From: JANLQX01 sp031418775 | GTDB taxonomy: Bacteria; Actinomycetota; Acidimicrobiia; Acidimicrobiales; JANYDT01 | Assembly: GCA_031418775.1 (NCBI GenBank) | Contig: JANOJN010000190.1 | Location: forward strand, 1-64,000 | Length of the DNA: 64,000 nucleotides | Reading direction: 5' to 3' | Shown: positions 43,606-52,569 of the stretch, one piece after another | Position numbering within the stretch: position 1 is the first letter of the stretch | Layout of the letters: each line of letters begins with the position of its first letter | Notes under the pieces: model-generated | The model's database searches: none | Told to the model about the DNA's origin: nothing | What the model saw: only the letters and a program-made list of their open reading frames with translations | Translations under genes and position numbers: made by a program

Positions 43606-43926
43606 ATGTCCGAACAGCAACTCGAACTGGGCGATCTGAGCGATCTACGAAACGGTCAGCTTCGGGTCTTCCCGGAGCTTGGCGAACACGGCATCGTGAT
43701 CTGTCGCGTGGCCGGGGAACTCCATGCGGTGACCGACAACTGCTCACATCGCGACGCCAAGCTTTCCGAAGGACGCCTCCGTGGACCCCTGCTCACCTGC
43801 CCGCTCCACGGAGCCCAATTCGACGTACGCACCGGAGCTCATCAGGGTCCACCGGCGTCGGTGCCGATCGCCTGTTTCCCGGTGACCGAGCACAACGGCA
43901 TCGCTTCGGTGGAACTCGACGGTTGA
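43606..43926 (+). CDS. Rieske-type [2Fe-2S] ferredoxin
   Basis: A 106-residue soluble electron carrier. Cluster ligands Cys46 and His48 ('CSHRD') and Cys65 and His68 ('CPLHG') are complete, within the usual NirD/biphenyl-ferredoxin-like fold. It can pass electrons to a Rieske oxygenase such as that encoded at 44962. It converges with the isomerase gene 24 bases away and is not in an operon with the oxygenase. Confidence 0.93.
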   Translation: MSEQQLELGDLSDLRNGQLRVFPELGEHGIVICRVAGELHAVTDNCSHRDAKLSEGRLRGPLLTCPLHGAQFDVRTGAHQGPPASVPIACFPVTEHNGIASVELDG

Positions 43927-43950
43927 AGCCCGGTCGGACTGCCCGCGGCG

Positions 43951-44811
43951 TTAGGGGGTCCGGGCCAGGGCGAGCACGCGGCGCATGGCGTCGGCGCTGA
44001 CACGTGCGGCGTGGTCCGCCTGACCGGCCCAGAGCTCAGCCGAGCAGACCTCCACACCGATGGGTGCCGTGGAGCCGATCGAGTCGAGGATCCGGACGAT
44101 CTCGACGAGAGCGAACTCGCCCTCGCCCGGGGGGACGCGATTGGTGAGACAGTCCTGTAGGTAGTCGGGGTGTTGCGGAGCGATCGTGCCGTCGTTCCAC
44201 TGTGTGGCGAACACCTTGTCGCCGGGTAGATGGCGGAGGTCGTCGAGGTTGTTCGTCGAACGAGTGAAGTGCCATGAGTCGACGCAGAAGCCTCCGTTGG
44301 CGCGGTCTGCGTCGGTCACGATCCGAAGGGCGGTGGCGGCGTCGCCGATGTTGGTCATGCTCGGCACCCATTCGAGTCCGACGAGCAGGCCGTGCTCGGC
44401 CGCCCGGTCGCAGAGCGCCCCGAAACCCTCGGCCGCCCGGTCGAGCGGGCCGTTTGCGTCGCCGATCACCTGCACGTAGCGACATCCCCAGTGCGCCGCC
44501 ATGTCGTATGCCAACGCCTCCTGGCGACGCCAAGCCTCATCGTCGTCGGGCACAGCCCAACCGCGCAGCGTCTCGATGTTCGCCACCACGAGTCCGGTCG
44601 CCTCGAGCGCCTCGTCGACCCGTTCCAGTTCGGCCGGCTGCTCACGCAGCACCGCCCACGCTCCCAGGTAGAGGCCGATGGCCGCATATCCGGCGGCCGC
44701 GGCCGCGTGAACCTTGGTGACGGTGTCGTCGACCCGGGGCCTGCTGAAGTGGTCCCACACGAGATCCGAGGGACCGAGATCGCGGGCGGTTCGGCGCAGG
44801 GTGGGATCCAT
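43951..44811 (-). CDS. Sugar phosphate isomerase/epimerase (TIM-barrel, AP-endonuclease-2 type)
   Basis: A 286-residue xylose-isomerase-like barrel. 'AAAAGYAAIGLYLGAW', 'GLLVGLEWVPSMTNIGDAATALRIV' (metal Glu), 'GGFCVDSWHF' (Asp, His), 'ATQWNDG' and 'IGVEVCSAELW' hold the metal-binding residues. Relatives isomerise sugars, inositols or hydroxypyruvate-type compounds. The ATG at 44811 is preferred; the upstream open frame runs into a 30-base tandem repeat. Divergent from the Rieske oxygenase, so perhaps coregulated. Confidence 0.83.
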   Translation of the reverse strand: MDPTLRRTARDLGPSDLVWDHFSRPRVDDTVTKVHAAAAAGYAAIGLYLGAWAVLREQPAELERVDEALEATGLVVANIETLRGWAVPDDDEAWRRQEALAYDMAAHWGCRYVQVIGDANGPLDRAAEGFGALCDRAAEHGLLVGLEWVPSMTNIGDAATALRIVTDADRANGGFCVDSWHFTRSTNNLDDLRHLPGDKVFATQWNDGTIAPQHPDYLQDCLTNRVPPGEGEFALVEIVRILDSIGSTAPIGVEVCSAELWAGQADHAARVSADAMRRVLALARTP

Positions 44812-44840
44812 GATGCGCAGTCTCGTGTAAGGGTCTCGCC

Positions 44841-44944
44841 GATCTCCACTCCGCCGCCGGTAGTCCGGCCGATCCCCGCTCCGCCGCCGGTAATCCGACC
44901 GATCCCCGCTCCGCTGCCGGTGGTCTGGCCGTTCTCCACTCCGC
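44841..44944. repeat. 30-base tandem repeat in the divergent promoter region
   Basis: Three full units (44841-44870, 44871-44900, 44901-44930) and a partial fourth, about 80-90% alike, share GATCCCCGCTCCGCCGCCGG. They lie between the divergent isomerase and oxygenase starts. A 30-base period keeps reading frame on both strands, so either gene could carry a 10-residue repeat extension; binding sites for a regulator are the alternative. Confidence 0.85.
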
Positions 44945-44961
44945 GACCTAGGTTTAGGCCC

Positions 44962-46374
44962 ATGACCGATGTACGTGACGTCGCTGCCGCCCCCGTCGCT
45001 GCTCCCGGAACCGCGCGCGCCCCGGGTCCGTCTCTCCATGATCAGTTGCTCGACGACCCGACCCGGCCGCCGTGGCCCCTTCTAGAGCAATCCCCGGTGT
45101 TCCTGGGTGACGCCGAGATCCCGTTCACCAATTACACGTCGCCCGACTACGCCGCCGCCGAGTACGACCACATGTGGTCCAAGACGTGGCAGTGGGCGTG
45201 CCATGTCGACCACATCCCGGAGTCGGGTGACTACTACGTCTACGACGTCGGGCCGCACTCCGCGTTGATCGTCCGGACGACCGACGGCACGATCAAGGCG
45301 TACTACAACGCCTGCATGCACCGCGGCACGCAGTTGCGCAGCCCCGGCACCTGTGGCTTCGCCAACCAATTGAAGTGTCCCTTCCATGGGTGGACCTGGT
45401 CGCTCGAAGGTGACCTTATCGAGATACCCGACCGCTGGGATTTCCCACACGTGACCGACGAGTCACACCGTCTGCCGCAGTTACCGGTTGACGTGTTCGC
45501 CGGCTTCGTCTGGGTGAACTTCGATGCGAACGCGGCGCCGTTGTCGGACTACCTCGGGGTGCTGCCTTCGCATTTTTCCGAGTTCGACATCGGTGCCCGC
45601 TACATCGAGACGCACGTGCGCAAGCGTCTTCCCTGCAATTGGAAGGCTGCGGCCGAAGCCTTCCTCGAGGCGTACCACGTGCGCGAAACGCACGCGAGCG
45701 GCCAGCTCGGTGACGAGGTCACCACCCAGTACGACGTGTTCGCGCCGAACATCAGCCGATTCGTGCACACCACCGGTCTTGACAGCCCGCAGCGTCCGGC
45801 GCTGAGGACCGAGCAGCAGATCCTCGCCCACCTCACCCGCAACTTGCGCCACGGGATGGACCCACTGGTGTTGCCCGAAGGTATGCGCGCTCGTGATTTC
45901 TACGCCGGCCTCGTGCGGCGTGACATGAGCACGAAGTACGGGCGCGATTTCAGTCACGTGAGCGAGTCGATCACCCTCGACTCGATCGAGTACTTCACCT
46001 TTCCGAACGCCTTTTTCTTCCCCGGTCTGTCGTTGGGGATGGTCTACCGGTTCCGTCCCGACCCGACCTCGATCGATTCCAGCTACTTCGACCTGCTGAT
46101 GATGCGACCCCGTCCGCTCGACGGTGAGACACCACCTCCACCGTCGGTGATCGAGCTCGACGTCGATGACAGCTACACCACTGCCAAAGGCCTCGGCGGA
46201 CTCGGCCGGGTCTACGACGAGGACACGGCGAACATGGCCGCCCAGACCCGTGGCTTCCGGTCGAGCCGCAAGGGTTCCCAGACGCTCGGGAACTATCAGG
46301 AGGTACGCGCCCGCCATCTCCAGCAGCGGGTTCGTGAGTACCTCACGGCCGGCGGGTACGAACCGGCGGACTGA
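44962..46374 (+). CDS. Rieske non-heme iron oxygenase, alpha subunit
   Basis: A 470-residue aromatic-ring-hydroxylating-type oxygenase. The Rieske domain has Cys118/His120 ('CMHRG') and Cys139/His142 ('CPFHGWTW'). The catalytic domain has iron ligands His239 and His244 in 'AEAFLEAYHVRETH'. It adds oxygen to an aromatic or alicyclic substrate using electrons from a ferredoxin. ATG at 44962; an upstream open frame through the tandem repeat lacks family similarity. Convergent with the NTF2-like gene and next to a ligase and LLM oxidoreductase, hence part of a catabolic cluster. Substrate unknown. Confidence 0.92.
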   Translation: MTDVRDVAAAPVAAPGTARAPGPSLHDQLLDDPTRPPWPLLEQSPVFLGDAEIPFTNYTSPDYAAAEYDHMWSKTWQWACHVDHIPESGDYYVYDVGPHSALIVRTTDGTIKAYYNACMHRGTQLRSPGTCGFANQLKCPFHGWTWSLEGDLIEIPDRWDFPHVTDESHRLPQLPVDVFAGFVWVNFDANAAPLSDYLGVLPSHFSEFDIGARYIETHVRKRLPCNWKAAAEAFLEAYHVRETHASGQLGDEVTTQYDVFAPNISRFVHTTGLDSPQRPALRTEQQILAHLTRNLRHGMDPLVLPEGMRARDFYAGLVRRDMSTKYGRDFSHVSESITLDSIEYFTFPNAFFFPGLSLGMVYRFRPDPTSIDSSYFDLLMMRPRPLDGETPPPPSVIELDVDDSYTTAKGLGGLGRVYDEDTANMAAQTRGFRSSRKGSQTLGNYQEVRARHLQQRVREYLTAGGYEPAD

Positions 46375-46387
46375 GCCCCCGAGGGTG

Positions 46388-46870
46388 TCAGCCCCAGATC
46401 GGGTCGGGCGAGTCGCCGCGTCCGCTCGGCACGTACGTGCCGGACATTGTGGGTGCCATCGGCGCCGCCGTCGACCAGTCGTTGCGCAGTGTGCGGTGGG
46501 CGATCTTCCATGCGCCGTCACGCGCCTCGAACCTGTCGATGTAGCGACCGACGAAGGTGTGCAGCCGTCGTCCTTCAGCGGCCTCCTCCACGTGGGTGGC
46601 GTGCACGTAGGTCTCCACCAGTGCGTTGTCGCCGCCCTGGTCGATGGTGGTGTTGCTGATCCGGTGCTGGGTGGCGACGAACTTCTTGCGCAGCGAGGGG
46701 AGCGCGTACTCGACGAAAGCTTCGATCGCCATGGGTTGGGGGCCGTAGTCGACGAGGATCGCGCCGGGGTGGAACGCGGCGGCGACGGATGGTGCATGGA
46801 GACGGTCGATACCCCGGCAGTAACTGCGGAGGGAGTCCTCGATGCTGGCGCGGGTGACGGGATCGGTCAT
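46388..46870 (-). CDS. SnoaL/NTF2-like protein
   Basis: A 160-residue cone-shaped fold protein of the SnoaL_4/ring-hydroxylating beta-subunit-like group. Seen in 'IEDSLRSYCRGIDRLHAPSVAAAFHPGAILVDYG' (conserved Arg-Gly-Asp and His region), 'HRISNTTIDQGGDNALVETYVHATH' and 'GRYIDRFEARDGAWKIAHRTLRNDW'. It may be an isomerase, hydrolase or small oxygenase partner. It lies 10 bases after the LLM gene on the same strand. Confidence 0.87.
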   Translation of the reverse strand: MTDPVTRASIEDSLRSYCRGIDRLHAPSVAAAFHPGAILVDYGPQPMAIEAFVEYALPSLRKKFVATQHRISNTTIDQGGDNALVETYVHATHVEEAAEGRRLHTFVGRYIDRFEARDGAWKIAHRTLRNDWSTAAPMAPTMSGTYVPSGRGDSPDPIWG

Positions 46871-46880
46871 GGGCGGGAGA

Positions 46881-47963
46881 CTAGTCGCGGAGCCGCGGCA
46901 TGACCTTCGTGGCGATGTCGGTGAGCACCTGCTCTTTCACGTCGAGCGGCGGGAGCACCATGAGCTGGGAGAGACCGGCGGTTTCCAATGCGCGCAGACG
47001 ATCGGCGATCTGGTCAGCGGTGCCGACGAGGCAGGTGGATTCGATGAGCTCCTTCGTGATGAATCGCTCCTCTTCGGGGAGCACCCAGCAGTTGTGACCC
47101 TGGTGCACCCGAAGGTGGACCCTCGATGGGTCGGTGTCGGCGAGCATGGCGACGTAGTCGTCCCAGAAGCTGAAGCGGCCCGGTGCGTCCGGTGATCCCG
47201 CCTCGCGCCACTGCTCATAGCTGTAGTGAAGCCCGGCGATGGCAAAGGCGCCGACGCCGGCTCGGACCCGATCGCTGTCGACCGACTCGCCCTCATCGAG
47301 GACGAAGACGGTCGTAAGCGTGCAGGTGAAGTAATTCTCGGGGGTGATCGTGCGGCCGACCGATGTCGCTGCGGCCGAGAGCCGACCCCAGACGCGCTTG
47401 ACCGCCGAGGGATGGGGTGGCACCGACATGACCAGGCCGTCGCCATGGGTCGCCGCCAGCGCCATAGCCCGAGGGCCGAAGCCCGAGATGTAGAGGGGGA
47501 TGCGATGGATGAAGTCGACGAAGCCCTGGGTGGGCATGAGGTGGCGGACCGGAGCGGTCCTCCCGCGCCAGGTCAGGGGGGCTTCCTCGCCGCTGAGGAG
47601 CGGACGGAGTGATTCGATGTACGCCTCGAATTCGGCGATCGGCATGGGGCGATGGCCCATCACCCGCATTGCGGTGTTGCCGGTTCCGATGCCGCAGAAC
47701 ACCCGACCCGGGGCGATGGCGTTGATCGTTGCATGCGCTGCGGCCGTGACCGGAGCGGAGCGTGTTCCGGCGACGGCAACTCCGGTCCCGATGCGGATTC
47801 GAGTGGTGCGCGCCGCGGCGAGTGCCATCGTGGCGTACACGTCGGACCAGATCATTTGGCTATCGGCAAACCAGAGATCGTCGAAGCCGAGCTCCTCGGC
47901 GAGCACGGCGTAGTCGATGTCGGTGATCTGGCTGGCCAGACAGACGCCGAGTTGCATGGTCAT
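46881..47963 (-). CDS. LLM-class flavin/F420-dependent oxidoreductase
   Basis: A 360-residue luciferase-like TIM-barrel enzyme. 'AEELGFDDLWFADSQ', 'RIRIGTGVAVAGTRSAPVTAAAHATINAIAPGRVFCGIGTGNTAMR' and 'YISGFGPRAMALAATHGDGLVMS' are typical of F420-dependent members. Oxidises or reduces a substrate by hydride transfer with F420 or FMN. It overlaps the ligase gene by four bases (ATGA), so the ligase, LLM and NTF2-like genes form one operon. Confidence 0.92.
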   Translation of the reverse strand: MTMQLGVCLASQITDIDYAVLAEELGFDDLWFADSQMIWSDVYATMALAAARTTRIRIGTGVAVAGTRSAPVTAAAHATINAIAPGRVFCGIGTGNTAMRVMGHRPMPIAEFEAYIESLRPLLSGEEAPLTWRGRTAPVRHLMPTQGFVDFIHRIPLYISGFGPRAMALAATHGDGLVMSVPPHPSAVKRVWGRLSAAATSVGRTITPENYFTCTLTTVFVLDEGESVDSDRVRAGVGAFAIAGLHYSYEQWREAGSPDAPGRFSFWDDYVAMLADTDPSRVHLRVHQGHNCWVLPEEERFITKELIESTCLVGTADQIADRLRALETAGLSQLMVLPPLDVKEQVLTDIATKVMPRLRD

Positions 47964-49489
47964 GGTCGAGGCTCCGATTCGTTCGGTGGGGTGTTGAGGA
48001 GGTCGGCCGCAGTGGCTCGGAGGCGACCGAGTTGGATCTTGTCGCCGTTCGCGCTCGGGGTCGTGGGGAACGCATCAAGCCGGATGATCCGCAGCGGGAT
48101 CTTGTAGACGGCCAGCACATTGCGAAGCGCGCTGATCATCGACTCTTCCGACATCGTCGGGTCGCCGGTCACGAAGGCGACCGGCCGTGCGCCGTCGGGC
48201 CGTTCCACGGCGACCACCTGCGCCCCGGTGACCCCGTCGAACTCGACCAACGCACTTTCGATCTCGGCCGGGGCGACGAGGAAGCCGCCGAGGCGGATCG
48301 AGTCACCGAGTCGCGAAAGGTAGGTGAACGTATGGTCGTCGTCCTCGTGAGCGGCATCACCCGTGCGGAACCACCCGTCGGTGAATGCCCGCCCGGTGAG
48401 GTCGGTGTCGATCCGGTCGCCTCCTTCGGCGAGATAGCCCTCGAACATGCTCGGACCCCGAAGCTGGAGTTCGCCGTCGACGATGCGGAACGCTGCCGCT
48501 TCGCTGACCAGCGCGCCACCGGCGCGCTCGCGATCGGCCACCGCTGATGTGGGCGAGCGGTGTGCGAACAACGCCTGCACCTCGCTCATCCCGTAAAGGC
48601 CCGCAAGCGTGCAACCACGCTCCTGCGCCCGAGCGGTGATCCCGTCGAGACTCGAGTTGAAGCGCGCGTACCCACCCATGCGAATGGTCGACAGGTCGAC
48701 TTCGGTGCCGAGCAGTCGGTGGAACATGTCGTCGCTCCCGTTCACGACGGTGATCCGTTCACGCTCGATGAGCCCACCCGTGACGGTCGGATCGAAGCGA
48801 TCGGTAAGGACGATGCGGCAGTTCGCCGCTAGTGCGGCTGTGAAGCTCGACAATCCGAAGGTGCCGCACAACGGCATCACGATCAGTGCCGTATCGCTCT
48901 CGTCGTATCCGAACGAACGGGTGGCGTTCCAGCCGTGGTGGGCGATCGACGCCTGCGTGTGGCGCACCAGCTTCGGCCGGCTCGTCGTCCCCGAGGTGGT
49001 GAAGACGACGAACGGATCACCCGATCGGGCCTCGTCGAGCAGCCCACCGTTCCCCGTTGCCTCCGTGGCGATGGAGCGAAGGGCGTCGACCGACCGGACG
49101 GTGAACGCAGCGCCGGAGCGCTCGATCACGTCGCCTGCTTCGGCTTCGGTAAAGCGGGTGTTCACCGAGACGAGGACCAGACGTGCAGCCGCGCAGGCGG
49201 CAAGCAGCCAGAGATAGGTCGGCCCGTTCGGCAACTGCACGGCAACCCGGTCGCCTGGAGCGAGTCCCGAGGACCGCAGCGCGGCTGCCAGTCGGCGACC
49301 ATCCCGGCCGACCTCGCGGGCCGAAGTCCTCGTCGCGTCCGGGAGGACGATCGCGGAGGTCGAGGCGTCGAAGAGGTCGAGCACTCGCACGACCTGATCC
49401 TGCCATTCCGGATCGGTGGACGAGGCATCCCACATGGGCGGTTCACCGGCCCGATCGGCCGAGAAATTGGCTGTGTGGGATGTCCGCAT
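47960..49489 (-). CDS. AMP-dependent acyl-CoA ligase
   Basis: A 509-residue ANL-family ligase. The P-loop 'VFTTSGTTSRPKLV', 'GLYGMSEVQALF', 'GWFRTGDAAHEDDDHTFTYLSRLGDSIRLGG' and the C-terminal Lys in 'TPSANGDKIQLG' are present. It activates a carboxylic acid as CoA thioester, probably the first or a middle step of the pathway encoded around it. The start is ATG 49489; ATG at residue 19 is an alternative. Confidence 0.92.
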   Translation of the reverse strand: MRTSHTANFSADRAGEPPMWDASSTDPEWQDQVVRVLDLFDASTSAIVLPDATRTSAREVGRDGRRLAAALRSSGLAPGDRVAVQLPNGPTYLWLLAACAAARLVLVSVNTRFTEAEAGDVIERSGAAFTVRSVDALRSIATEATGNGGLLDEARSGDPFVVFTTSGTTSRPKLVRHTQASIAHHGWNATRSFGYDESDTALIVMPLCGTFGLSSFTAALAANCRIVLTDRFDPTVTGGLIERERITVVNGSDDMFHRLLGTEVDLSTIRMGGYARFNSSLDGITARAQERGCTLAGLYGMSEVQALFAHRSPTSAVADRERAGGALVSEAAAFRIVDGELQLRGPSMFEGYLAEGGDRIDTDLTGRAFTDGWFRTGDAAHEDDDHTFTYLSRLGDSIRLGGFLVAPAEIESALVEFDGVTGAQVVAVERPDGARPVAFVTGDPTMSEESMISALRNVLAVYKIPLRIIRLDAFPTTPSANGDKIQLGRLRATAADLLNTPPNESEPRP

Positions 49490-49548
49490 GGGCTAACTGG
49501 GATGGGAGGCGCCCCCAACGGCCCGCACCCCGAGCGAGCGTCGGCCGG

Positions 49549-50055
49549 TCAGCCGGTGGCGGCCTGTGCTCCGGCTGTCGTCGCAGCCGCGGTGATGAGC
49601 GCGTCGAGCCGGTCGGCGCTCTGCTCCTCCAAGGCCGAACAAGCCGCGAGTTCGGCGATGACGCGGTCGTCGGTTGTCCGGGCGGCGATGTTGCGCCACG
49701 CCTGCGCACCCTGACGCTCGGCGTTGGCCTGCACCCGCAGCTGATCCCACACGTCCATGCCGCTGAAGGCCTCGTAGTAGGTCTGCTTCGCCCCTGGAAG
49801 AGGAGCGACGAGAGTCTCACGCAACGCCTCGTCGAGCGAGAACACCGATTCGACTCGGTCGGCGATCTCGTCCTCGCTCGCCGCGCACAACAACAACACG
49901 TCGGCATGCGCCGGCAGCATGGCCGCCCATTCCCGGTAGCGATCGGCCGCGCCGCGCTCCAGCAGGGCGAGGAACCTCGGCATGATCGATGGAGGAACCT
50001 GGCCGATAAAGGGGGCGAGGAGCTGTCCGAAGTTCGGTATCTGTAGCTGGGCCAT
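49549..50055 (-). CDS. Helical, ferritin-like hypothetical protein
   Basis: A 168-residue, all-helical protein from ATG 50055 (MAQLQIPNFGQLL). Helices carry spaced acidic residues ('CAASEDEIADRVESVF', 'QANAERQGAQAWRNI', 'ELAACSALEEQSADRLDALI'), recalling ferritin-like bundles, though iron ligands are not certain. No family assigned. Located between the ligase operon and rpsT. Confidence 0.6.
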   Translation of the reverse strand: MAQLQIPNFGQLLAPFIGQVPPSIMPRFLALLERGAADRYREWAAMLPAHADVLLLCAASEDEIADRVESVFSLDEALRETLVAPLPGAKQTYYEAFSGMDVWDQLRVQANAERQGAQAWRNIAARTTDDRVIAELAACSALEEQSADRLDALITAAATTAGAQAATG

Positions 50056-50110
50056 GTGGCACGGTACCTGCTCGGGCAGATGGACCGTCAACCGCAGCCC
50101 GGACGCGAAA

Positions 50111-50158
50111 CGACCCCGCCGAGGCGAGGTCGTGGTTGCCCGGACGTTGTGCCCGGGC
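50111..50158 (-). terminator. Probable rpsT terminator region
   Basis: Two hairpins lie just downstream of the rpsT stop. GCCCGG (50138-50143) pairs with CCGGGC (50153-50158), and GACCCCGCC pairs with GGCGAGGTC (50112-50132) with one mismatch. There is no strong T-run, so the assignment is tentative. Confidence 0.35.
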
Positions 50159-50176
50159 GGAAGGCGACGAGTGAAC

Positions 50177-50449
50177 TCAGTCGGCCCGGAGCGCAGCGAT
50201 GCGGTGCATCAGCTTCGACTTGCGGTTCGCCGCCTGGTTCTTGTGGATGACGCCCTTGGTGGCAGCCTTGTCGATTCGCTTGATGGCGAGGCGAAGGGCA
50301 TCGGCGCTGGCGTCGGAAGCCGGATCCTCGGTCGCGATGCGGACGGCGGTCTTGACGCGCGTCTTCAACTCGCTCCGGACCGCTTTGTTGCGGTCCTGGC
50401 GCTTGGCGTTGGTGAGAATGCGCTTCTTCTGGCTCTTGATGTTCGCCAC
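50177..50449 (-). CDS. rpsT: 30S ribosomal protein S20
   Basis: A 90-residue basic protein beginning 'VANIKSQKKRILTNAKRQDRNKAVRSELK' from a GTG at 50447-50449, the typical S20 N-terminus, and ending with 'GVIHKNQAANRKSKLMHRI'. It binds 16S rRNA early in small-subunit assembly. It is divergent from lepA across about 195 bases, a common arrangement. Confidence 0.97.
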   Translation of the reverse strand: MANIKSQKKRILTNAKRQDRNKAVRSELKTRVKTAVRIATEDPASDASADALRLAIKRIDKAATKGVIHKNQAANRKSKLMHRIAALRAD

Positions 50450-50644
50450 AGTGTGTCCCGAGGGTGAGAGACCGTTGCCGGTCGGATGAAACGAAACGGA
50501 CGACGGAAGCATCTCCGGCGTTCCAAACAGCCGGGAAAGGCTAGCAGCACCGACCCGTCACGCCGAACCTCGGGGCGCAACCTTGTTGACCAGCCCCACC
50601 GGTAGGCTCGTCGGCCCACGAGTAACCCAGGACGTACCTTTCCG

Positions 50645-50701
50645 ATGGACCGTTCCACGATCCGCAATATCTCTCTGCTCAATCGCGGCGGTAGCCGGTG
50701 A
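50645..50701 (+). other. Duplicated lepA start region forming an 18-codon leader
   Basis: The first 29 bases of lepA (50701-50729) occur also at 50645-50673 with one change (28 of 29). The upstream copy opens an 18-codon frame (MDRSTIRNISLLNRGGSR) whose TGA overlaps the lepA ATG (TGATG). It thus makes a coupled leader peptide. The repeat distance is 56 bases, not a multiple of three, which is why the copies are in different frames. Confidence 0.75.
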
Positions 50702-52497
50702 TGGACCGTTCCACGATCCGCAACATCTCGATCATTGCCCACATCGACCATGGCAAGTCCACGCTCTCCGACCGCATCCTGGAGCTCACCGGCGCCGTCG
50801 AGAAGCGAGACATGCGGGCGCAGTACCTCGACTCGATGGACATCGAGCGGGAGCGGGGCATCACCATCAAGGCCCAAAACGTCCGGGTGGGCTGGAAATC
50901 GAACGACGTCGACCACACGATCCACCTGATCGACACCCCTGGCCATGTCGACTTCGGCTACGAGGTTTCCCGATCGCTCGCCGCCTGTGAGGGTGTCGTT
51001 CTCGTCGTCGACGCCGCCCAAGGCATCGAGGCCCAGACTCTCGCCAACTGCTACCTGGCCCTCGAGAGCGACCTCGAGATCGTCGCGTGCCTCAACAAGA
51101 TCGACCTCCCGGCCGCTGACCCGGACCGCTACGCCGCCGAGATCGAGAAGGTGCTCGGTATTCCGGCCGACACGATCCTGCGCATCAGCGCCAAGACCGG
51201 TGAGGGCGTTCCGGCCCTGCTCGATGCCGTCTGCCAGCGCATTCCTGCACCCGGCGGTGACCCGGCGGCGCCCCTGCAGGCGCTCATCTTCGATTCGTAT
51301 TACGACTCGTACCGTGGCGTCGTCAGCGCTGTGCGGGTGAAGAACGGCCGTCTGCGCACCGGCGATCAGCTCTTTTACATGAATGCACGAGGCCGCCACG
51401 ACGCCGAGGAGATCGGTGTCCGCACTCCGTCGAACAAGCCGATCGACACGCTCGGACCGGGCGAGGTCGGCTACCTCATCACCGGCATCAAAGACGTCGC
51501 CGAGGCGCGATCCGGCGAGACGGTCACCCATTGGGGTAAGCAGGCGACCGAAGCATTAGAGGGTTACAAGCAGCCCAAGCCGATGGTGTTCTGCGGCCTC
51601 TACCCGATCGACGGTGACGACTTCCCCCTGCTCCGTGACTCGCTGGAGAAGCTCAAGCTCAACGACGCGTCAATCTCGTACGAACCGGAATCCTCCGGTG
51701 CTCTCGGGTTCGGGTTCCGGTGCGGCTACCTCGGACTGCTCCACATGGAGATCGTCCGCGAGCGGCTCGAGCGCGAGTTCAACCTCGCGCTGATCGCCAC
51801 TGCCCCCTCGGTCGCCTATCAGGTCACCACCACCTCAGGCGAGGTGATCCAGGTCGATGCGCCGTCATCGATGCCGCCGGTGAACATGATCGAGAAGATC
51901 GAGGAGCCGTTCTTCCGGGCGTCGATCCTCACCCCGACGGACTACACGGGCACGATCATGGAGCTCTGCCAGCACCGCCGTGGCGAGATGGTCAAGATGG
52001 ACTACATCTCCGCCGAGCGCGTCGAGATGGTCTACCGGATCCCGCTGTCCGAGGTCGTCGTCGACTTCTTCGACTCCCTCAAGAGCCGTACGAAGGGCTA
52101 CGCCTCGCTCGACTACGAGCCCGATTCGTATCGGGAGTCGCAGCTCGTCAAGCTCGACATCCTTCTCAACGGTGAGCCCGTCGACGCGTTTTCCTCGATC
52201 ATCCACCGGGCGAAGGCGGAGGACTTCGGCCGCAAGATGTGCGCCAAGTTGCGCGAACTCATCCCGCGTCAGATGTTCGACGTGCCGATCCAGGCGGCGA
52301 TCGGCGGACGGATCGTCGCCCGTGAGACCGTCAAGGCTCGTCGTAAGGACGTTCTCGCCAAGTGCTACGGCGGCGACATCAGCCGCAAGCGCAAACTGCT
52401 CGAAAAGCAGAAGGAAGGCAAGAAGAAGATGAAGTCGATCGGGCGGGTCGAGGTGCCCCAGGAAGCGTTCATCAGCGCGCTGAAGTTGGACGACTGA
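50701..52497 (+). CDS. lepA: Elongation factor 4 (LepA), GTP-binding back-translocase
   Basis: A protein of about 598 residues. The GTPase motifs 'AHIDHGKSTLSDRI', 'RGITIK', 'DTPGHVDFGYE' and 'NKID' are complete. The LepA-specific C-terminal domain has 'GGDISRKRKLLEKQKEGKKKMKSIGRVEVPQEAFISAL'. It acts on stalled or mistranslocated ribosomes. ATG at 50701; a GTG three bases upstream is also in frame. Translation may be coupled to the duplicated leader. Confidence 0.98.
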   Translation: MDRSTIRNISIIAHIDHGKSTLSDRILELTGAVEKRDMRAQYLDSMDIERERGITIKAQNVRVGWKSNDVDHTIHLIDTPGHVDFGYEVSRSLAACEGVVLVVDAAQGIEAQTLANCYLALESDLEIVACLNKIDLPAADPDRYAAEIEKVLGIPADTILRISAKTGEGVPALLDAVCQRIPAPGGDPAAPLQALIFDSYYDSYRGVVSAVRVKNGRLRTGDQLFYMNARGRHDAEEIGVRTPSNKPIDTLGPGEVGYLITGIKDVAEARSGETVTHWGKQATEALEGYKQPKPMVFCGLYPIDGDDFPLLRDSLEKLKLNDASISYEPESSGALGFGFRCGYLGLLHMEIVRERLEREFNLALIATAPSVAYQVTTTSGEVIQVDAPSSMPPVNMIEKIEEPFFRASILTPTDYTGTIMELCQHRRGEMVKMDYISAERVEMVYRIPLSEVVVDFFDSLKSRTKGYASLDYEPDSYRESQLVKLDILLNGEPVDAFSSIIHRAKAEDFGRKMCAKLRELIPRQMFDVPIQAAIGGRIVARETVKARRKDVLAKCYGGDISRKRKLLEKQKEGKKKMKSIGRVEVPQEAFISALKLDD

Positions 52498-52569
52498 CCA
52501 TTCCTCTTCCGTGTCGCGGTCGGACGCTGCTTTCGTATCTCGGGACGACAGTGCGCGTAGGTTGAAGAC

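Noticed and set aside
44392..44961. Upstream extension of the Rieske oxygenase through the tandem repeat
   Set aside because: It would run antisense through the isomerase gene and lacks oxygenase similarity; the ATG at 44962 gives the family N-terminus.
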